The notes below the pieces were generated by a model. That model ran no database searches. It saw only the letters and a program-made list of their open reading frames with translations, and had not been told where the DNA came from. Of a stretch of DNA of 27,122 bases, positions 22,738 through 27,122 are shown in pieces (the first letter of the stretch is position 1; each line of letters starts with the position of its first letter). Made by a program: the position numbers and the translations under genes. This DNA is from Anaerolineae bacterium (GTDB lineage: Bacteria; Chloroflexota; Anaerolineae; JAFGEY01), in the NCBI GenBank assembly GCA_016931365.1, contig JAFGEY010000396.1:1-27122 (forward strand), in the 5' to 3' direction.

Positions 22738-25197
22738 ATGATTAGAAATGAATTGTGCTCCTCAAAAATGGTCTGGGTTGGGGCTGGGCTGCTGCTCCTG
22801 TTTTGTCTATACCTCTGGCCCGCAACTTTAGGAGGCCAGTCTTTACTTCCCGCCGATGTGCTGTTCACCGATCCAATCTGGCAAGCCCAGGCTCCGGCCG
22901 ATTTTACGCGGCCAAGCAATGCGCTGTTGGTAGACCAGATTTACCAGTTCTATCCATGGCGGATTTTTGCTCAACAAGAACTGCTCCACGGTCGTCTGCC
23001 GCTGTGGGACCCTTACATATACAGTGGCACACCCTTTATTGCCAATGGCCAGTCCGCAGTCTTTTATCCCATTAATCTACTCCTGTTGGGGTTGCCCAGT
23101 TATTTGATCCCCGGCTGGAGTGCGTGCTTGCGGCTATTTATAGCCGCTTTGGGTATGTATAGCCTGCTTCGCGTGTGGAAAAAATCGGTCACGGCTAGTC
23201 TGATCGCCGGCATGGCGTTTGCCTTGGGTAGCTTTACGATTCCATTGCTGGGCCATCCGCACACCAACGTCGGTGTCTGGTTGCCCTGGATGATATTGGC
23301 TGCCGACCGAACCATTTTTTCATCACACCCCTGGCGTTGGGTGGGCGTCGGCAGCCTGGTGATCGGCGTCCAATTTTTGGGTGGCCATGCCGAAACGTCG
23401 TTCTTTGTGTTGATGGTCTGGGGGCTGTACAGCCTGATAGCGTTATGGAAAGCACACACGTCCTTCAAAAGCAGGCTGGCAAAGTTCGGCATGCTGGCGT
23501 TGTCGTTTGTGCTGGGGACGGCACTGGCGGCAGTGCAGCTTGTACCCTTCCTTGAATTGTTGCCACAAAGCAATTATTTTCTGTACCGCTCGCAGGAAGC
23601 GCGAACGCAGCCGCTCATCTACACTGGTTTTTGGCGCAATTCGGCTATGCTGATCACAACACTCTTCCCCAACTTGTTCGGCAATCCCGCCACCGACAAC
23701 TGGTGGATCGGCACCGGCTTTAGCAACTATACCGGCGTCTTGTATATGGGAATCCTGCCCTTGTTCATTGCCGGATTGGGTGCATGGCGTCGGCGCACAG
23801 ATTGGCGCGTGGCGTTTTTTGCCTTGCTGGGACTGTTGTGGCTGGGAGTGCTGGGGCGCTGGCCGGTTATAGATTGGATCAGGCGGTTGCCGCTGCTGAA
23901 CGTCACCTCATTTAGCCTGATGGTCTATTGCTTCAGCGTTGCCGTCCTGGCGGGATTGGGATTTGATTTGCTCTGGCGCGATGAGGATTCCCCTCAAACT
24001 GCTCGCCCCTTGGCACTTTCCCTATTTGTCTTTGCCGGGGTGGGTGGCCTGGGATTCGGAAGCGTTTACATTGTTCTGCGTGCTTTCAAGAGTACCTTTT
24101 TGCGTTGGGGACAGCGATATGTCGAAACACAGGTTTACGGACACCCTCCCCATCCCTATCCCCTGGAGTATTACCTGGCGCAATTGGAAGATCGTTACTG
24201 GCAAATCATGTCGGTTTTTGATCCGGCCTGTGTGACGCCTTATCTGCCCGTTTTGGCGGCATTGAGCGGCGCGCTTATCTTGTGGGCGATGTGGAAGAAG
24301 TACCTGCGTCCGAACTGGGCCAAAAATCTGCTCGCGGCGGTGATTGTCATTGACCTGTGGGCTTTTGGGAGCAACTTTAACCCCACACTGCCGGCCGAGC
24401 AGCTCTTGCCTCAGACTCCGGAACTGAACTTTTTGGTGGAACGACAGGGCTACGACCGGATTGCCATTATCAGCAAAGGTTTGCCGCCTAACACCGGCAT
24501 GCCCTTTGGCCTGCTCGACATTCGCGGGTATGACATTTTTGTCGGGCGTTACGACGCTTTGTTAAATACTCTGGACAGAGACCCTGATGGCCTGCTGCTT
24601 TCCGAACACAACGATCAAATTTTTGACCTGCTTGGTGTGCGCTACCTGCTATCGGCGGAGCCGCTGGCGGAACATGAACGCCTCAAGCTCGTCTATGACG
24701 GCGAAATCCATATTTACGAACGCACACCTTTACCGCGCGCCTATCTCACCGGCGCATACCAGGTCATAGATGATAAGCAAACCTTGTTAGAGCAGCTAGG
24801 CAACCCGAAAACCCCAAGCCGGCGTCTGGTCTTGCTGGAAACCACCCCCAGCATACCATCCGATGATCAGGTCCCGCCGGGCAATGCGCAAATTGTCGTT
24901 TATCAAGCGAATCGAGTTGAGGTGAAAACGGCGGCGCAGTCTGCACAACTGCTGGTGCTCTCCGATACGTTGTATCCGGGCTGGAAGGCTTTTGTGGATG
25001 GGCGTGAGATGCCGATATACCGTGCAAATTATGCATTTCGCGCCGTGGCTGTGCCATCCGGCGAGCACACAGTTTCATTTACCTATCAACCATCTTTGTT
25101 CTATGTGGGCGCATGGATAAGCCTCAGTTCTGTGGGAATTCTGGTAATAGTTGCAGGAGCGGCCTGGTGGAAAAGCAAAGCCCGAAAAAAGATATAG
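22738..25197 (+). CDS. YfhO family multispanning membrane protein (GT-C-like)
   Basis: The roughly 819-residue product has a first hydrophobic helix at about residues 12-28, the DQIYQFYPWR loop near 66-75, GRLPLWDPYIYSGTPFIANGQSAVFYP, and about a dozen further membrane helices up to about residue 560. It ends with an extracytoplasmic beta-rich domain (VLSDTLYPGWKAFVDGREMPIYRANYAFRAVAVP) and a last helix. This is the YfhO architecture. Bacillus YfhO acts with a GT2 (CsbB) and a flippase in adding sugars to cell-envelope polymers outside the membrane. The start is uncertain: ATG 22738 is used here; TTG 22726 overlaps the previous stop. It overlaps the following GT2 gene by 31 bases, fitting a similar partnership. 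Confidence 0.85.
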   Translation: MIRNELCSSKMVWVGAGLLLLFCLYLWPATLGGQSLLPADVLFTDPIWQAQAPADFTRPSNALLVDQIYQFYPWRIFAQQELLHGRLPLWDPYIYSGTPFIANGQSAVFYPINLLLLGLPSYLIPGWSACLRLFIAALGMYSLLRVWKKSVTASLIAGMAFALGSFTIPLLGHPHTNVGVWLPWMILAADRTIFSSHPWRWVGVGSLVIGVQFLGGHAETSFFVLMVWGLYSLIALWKAHTSFKSRLAKFGMLALSFVLGTALAAVQLVPFLELLPQSNYFLYRSQEARTQPLIYTGFWRNSAMLITTLFPNLFGNPATDNWWIGTGFSNYTGVLYMGILPLFIAGLGAWRRRTDWRVAFFALLGLLWLGVLGRWPVIDWIRRLPLLNVTSFSLMVYCFSVAVLAGLGFDLLWRDEDSPQTARPLALSLFVFAGVGGLGFGSVYIVLRAFKSTFLRWGQRYVETQVYGHPPHPYPLEYYLAQLEDRYWQIMSVFDPACVTPYLPVLAALSGALILWAMWKKYLRPNWAKNLLAAVIVIDLWAFGSNFNPTLPAEQLLPQTPELNFLVERQGYDRIAIISKGLPPNTGMPFGLLDIRGYDIFVGRYDALLNTLDRDPDGLLLSEHNDQIFDLLGVRYLLSAEPLAEHERLKLVYDGEIHIYERTPLPRAYLTGAYQVIDDKQTLLEQLGNPKTPSRRLVLLETTPSIPSDDQVPPGNAQIVVYQANRVEVKTAAQSAQLLVLSDTLYPGWKAFVDGREMPIYRANYAFRAVAVPSGEHTVSFTYQPSLFYVGAWISLSSVGILVIVAGAAWWKSKARKKI

Positions 25198-25997
25198 CAC
25201 TTGCTATCCTTCTTCTTTCCTGGAACACCGCCGACCTCCTGGCCGACTGTCTCCGTTCCATTCCGGCGGGCGCCGGCAATCTGACCTGCCGGGTCATCGT
25301 CGTCGACAACGCCTCCACCGACGGCAGCGCGGCCATGGTGGAGCGCGAATTTCCAGATGTGCAACTCATCCGCAGCCCTGAAAACCTGGGCTTTGCCGGC
25401 GGCAACAACCTGGGCCTCCGCACGGCGCACGGGGATTATGTCCTTTTGCTCAACAGCGATACGCTGGTCAAGCCGGGTGCATTGCAAACCCTGATTCACT
25501 GTATGGACGAACATCCACAGGCCGGTGCATGCGGGCCGCGCCTGCTGCGCTCCAACGGCACGCCGCAGCCCTATGCCTTTGGCAGCGACCCTACTATCGG
25601 TTACTTGATGCGGCGTGGCTTGGGGCAACTTGTTTTTCATCGTCCTCTTCACAATTGGGCGACAGACCAGGTGCAGCAAGTAAGTTGGATCTCTGGCGCT
25701 TGTATGATGGTTCGTCGAGCGGCCATTGAGCAGGTTGGATTGCTCGATGAAAATTTGTTTATGTATTTTGAGGACAACGATTGGTGTCTTAGAATGCGTC
25801 AAGCTGGCTGGTTGGTATATTATGACCCGCGTGCCGAGATCGTTCATATCGGTGGGCAGAGCTTGAAACAAAATCCCCGCGCGCAAAAGGCGTATTATTC
25901 AAGCTTGCGCTATTTTTATAAAAAGCATTATTCACCCCTGGCGTGCGTTTTGCTCGAGTTTCTTCTTCTCCCGTATCGCTGGTTAGCAGGACGCTGA
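25167..25997 (+). CDS. Family 2 glycosyltransferase (WbbL/rhamnosyltransferase-like)
   Basis: This GT-A enzyme of 276 residues has IALAILLLSWNTADLLADCL (10-29), VVDNASTDGSAAMVE (45-59), PENLGFAGGNNLGLR (71-85), LLLNSDTLVKPGA with the metal-binding NSD at 96-98, and ISGACMMVRRAAIEQVGLLDENLFMYFEDNDWCLRM. This is the WbbL-type arrangement common to rhamnosyltransferases, though the donor is not certain. GTG 25167 is chosen because AGGAG lies 7 bases upstream; no in-frame ATG fits. It overlaps the YfhO gene by 31 bases. Its codon use returns to the GC-rich style of the first 10 kb. Confidence 0.9.
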   Translation: MEKQSPKKDIALAILLLSWNTADLLADCLRSIPAGAGNLTCRVIVVDNASTDGSAAMVEREFPDVQLIRSPENLGFAGGNNLGLRTAHGDYVLLLNSDTLVKPGALQTLIHCMDEHPQAGACGPRLLRSNGTPQPYAFGSDPTIGYLMRRGLGQLVFHRPLHNWATDQVQQVSWISGACMMVRRAAIEQVGLLDENLFMYFEDNDWCLRMRQAGWLVYYDPRAEIVHIGGQSLKQNPRAQKAYYSSLRYFYKKHYSPLACVLLEFLLLPYRWLAGR

Positions 25998-25999
25998 CG

Positions 26000-27122
26000 A
26001 TGCCCCTCATCCTTGACGCCCGCACCGCCACACCCCATTTTCCCGGCATTGGTCGCTACGTGACCAACCTGGCCCGCGCCTTGCTGCCCGAACTGTCACC
26101 TGATGAGCGTCTGACGGTTCTTTACGATGCCGCCGTGAACCCTGCGGGTTCGATGCAGCCCTGGCCTGTTTCGCCGCAGTTTCGCGTTATCCCACTCAGC
26201 CCGTCGCCGTTTGGACTGGCGCAGCAGTGGGTCATCCCTCGTCTGCTCAAACAGTTGGGCGCAGACCTGTATCACAGCGCCTATTACCTGATGCCCTACC
26301 GCCCCGGCGTGCCCACCGTGCTGACCGTGTACGACGTGATTCCGCTGCGTTTTCCAGCGCAGAGCACGCTGCAAGCCAGACTGCTGTTTCGTTGGGCGAC
26401 GCGGTTGGCCCTGCGCGCTGCGCAGCAGGTGGTAGCCATTTCCGAGACGGCCCGTCGGGATTTCATCCGGCATTTTCGCGTTTTGCCGGAACGCATTACG
26501 GCCATCCCTCTGGCTACTGACCCGGCCTTTTGTCCGCAGGGGCCGCAAGTGGTGTCTGCTGTGCGCGCACGTTACGGCCTGCCGGAGCAGTTTGTGCTCT
26601 ATTTGGGCAGCAACAAGCCGCACAAGAACCTGGTGCGACTGATCGAAGCCTGGAAACTCGCAACTCGCAGCTCTCAACTTGCAACCTTTAGCCTGATCAT
26701 CGCCGGCGCGTGGGATGTGCGCTACCCGGAACCTCACCGCCGTGTGGAGGTGCTGGGCCTTCAGGATACGGTTCGTTTTCTCGGCCCGCTGCCGGAGGCC
26801 GACCTGCCCGCGCTCTACAGCGCGGCGACTGTGTTTGCCTTTCCCAGTTTGTATGAAGGCTTTGGCCTGCCGGTGTTGGAGGCGATGGCTTGCGGCGCGC
26901 CGGTTGTCTGTTCGAACACTTCTTCCCTGCCGGAAGTGGCTGGCGAGGCCGCATTGATCTTTGATCCCTATGACACCAACGCCATTGCCGGGGTGCTCGT
27001 TCAGCTCTGCGCCGATGCCGACCTCCGCGCCGATTTGTGCGCGCGCGGGTTGGCGCGTGCAACGTTTTTTTCGTGGCAGCGTACCGCAGAAGAAACGCTC
27101 AAGGTTTATCGCAAGGTTATGA
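26000..27122 (+). CDS. Family 4 glycosyltransferase (3' end cut by window)
   Basis: From the ATG at 26000, 374 residues are visible with no stop before the edge; typical length suggests only a few are missing. N-terminal [50 protein letters not shown] and [11 protein letters not shown] are followed by [39 protein letters not shown] and the EX7E motif Glu286/Glu294 in [21 protein letters not shown]. This is the mannosyltransferase-like GT4 subgroup. Residues about 218-229 ([11 protein letters not shown]) are encoded by a heptanucleotide array. The start lies 2 bases after the GT2 stop. Confidence 0.92.
   Translation, partial: MPLILDARTATPHFPGIGRYVTNLARALLPELSPDERLTVLYDAAVNPAGSMQPWPVSPQFRVIPLSPSPFGLAQQWVIPRLLKQLGADLYHSAYYLMPYRPGVPTVLTVYDVIPLRFPAQSTLQARLLFRWATRLALRAAQQVVAISETARRDFIRHFRVLPERITAIPLATDPAFCPQGPQVVSAVRARYGLPEQFVLYLGSNKPHKNLVRLIEAWKLATRSSQLATFSLIIAGAWDVRYPEPHRRVEVLGLQDTVRFLGPLPEADLPALYSAATVFAFPSLYEGFGLPVLEAMACGAPVVCSNTSSLPEVAGEAALIFDPYDTNAIAGVLVQLCADADLRADLCARGLARATFFSWQRTAEETLKVYRKVM
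26653..26687. repeat. Heptanucleotide array E inside the last GT4 gene
   Basis: Five units at a strict 7-base step: GAAACTC, GCAACTC, GCAGCTC, TCAACTT, GCAACCT. It encodes a linker between two conserved GT4 segments without breaking the frame. It is the reverse-complement relative of array A (unit GTTGCGA). Confidence 0.7.

Overview
This is a compact, GC-rich bacterial chromosome segment with no gene-free stretch longer than about 160 bases. I see no rRNA, tRNA, CRISPR array, transposase or integrase. Several features suggest a Chloroflexota (Anaerolineae-like) genome: a Uma2-type nuclease, a stand-alone uroporphyrinogen-decarboxylase-like protein, a YfhO-type membrane protein beside many glycosyltransferases, and scattered degenerate 7-base repeats. 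This placement is an inference from gene content, not a phylogenetic result.

Region 1 (1-4623, minus strand) is a de novo NAD operon in the order ridA, nadC, nadA, nadB and a truncated TIM-barrel sugar isomerase/epimerase-like gene. NadB oxidises L-aspartate to iminoaspartate, NadA condenses it with dihydroxyacetone phosphate to quinolinate, and NadC converts quinolinate to nicotinate mononucleotide. RidA, an enamine/imine deaminase, leads the operon and overlaps nadC, so it may handle the reactive imine. A near-consensus promoter (TTGACA, 17 bases, TACAAT) lies just upstream of ridA.

Region 2 (4709-7944, plus strand) is transcribed divergently. It holds a URO-D superfamily protein, a uridine kinase (udk) with its own promoter and a palindromic leader, a WbpD-like acetyltransferase overlapping udk, and a Uma2-family nuclease-like protein.

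Region 3 (8013-27122, plus strand) is a tightly packed surface-polysaccharide cluster, probably one long transcript because most genes overlap or lie within a few bases of each other. It encodes a UDP-HexNAc 6-dehydrogenase (WbpA-like), a WbpI-like 2-epimerase, a Wzx-like flippase, three methyltransferase-like proteins, two GT2 and four GT4/GT-B glycosyltransferases, a second (WecB-type) epimerase and a large YfhO-like membrane protein. It also has a HisH/HisF/WbpG trio. Together with WbpA, WbpD and WbpI, this trio matches the known route to an acetamidino-mannuronic acid residue. The HisF paralog has leucine at position 11, where histidine-biosynthetic HisF has a catalytic aspartate, but it keeps Asp130. 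The 3-dehydrogenase (WbpB), aminotransferase (WbpE), priming transferase and an obvious Wzy polymerase are not in the window.

Base composition changes along the cluster. It is GC-rich up to about 10.4 kb, clearly lower in GC from about 10.43 kb to 25 kb (lowest in the methyltransferase gene at 19.7-20.4 kb), and GC-rich again in the last two genes. This fits a variable, exchangeable core inside a more stable frame. The most unusual structural feature is a family of degenerate heptanucleotide tandem arrays between genes and, in two cases, inside glycan genes.
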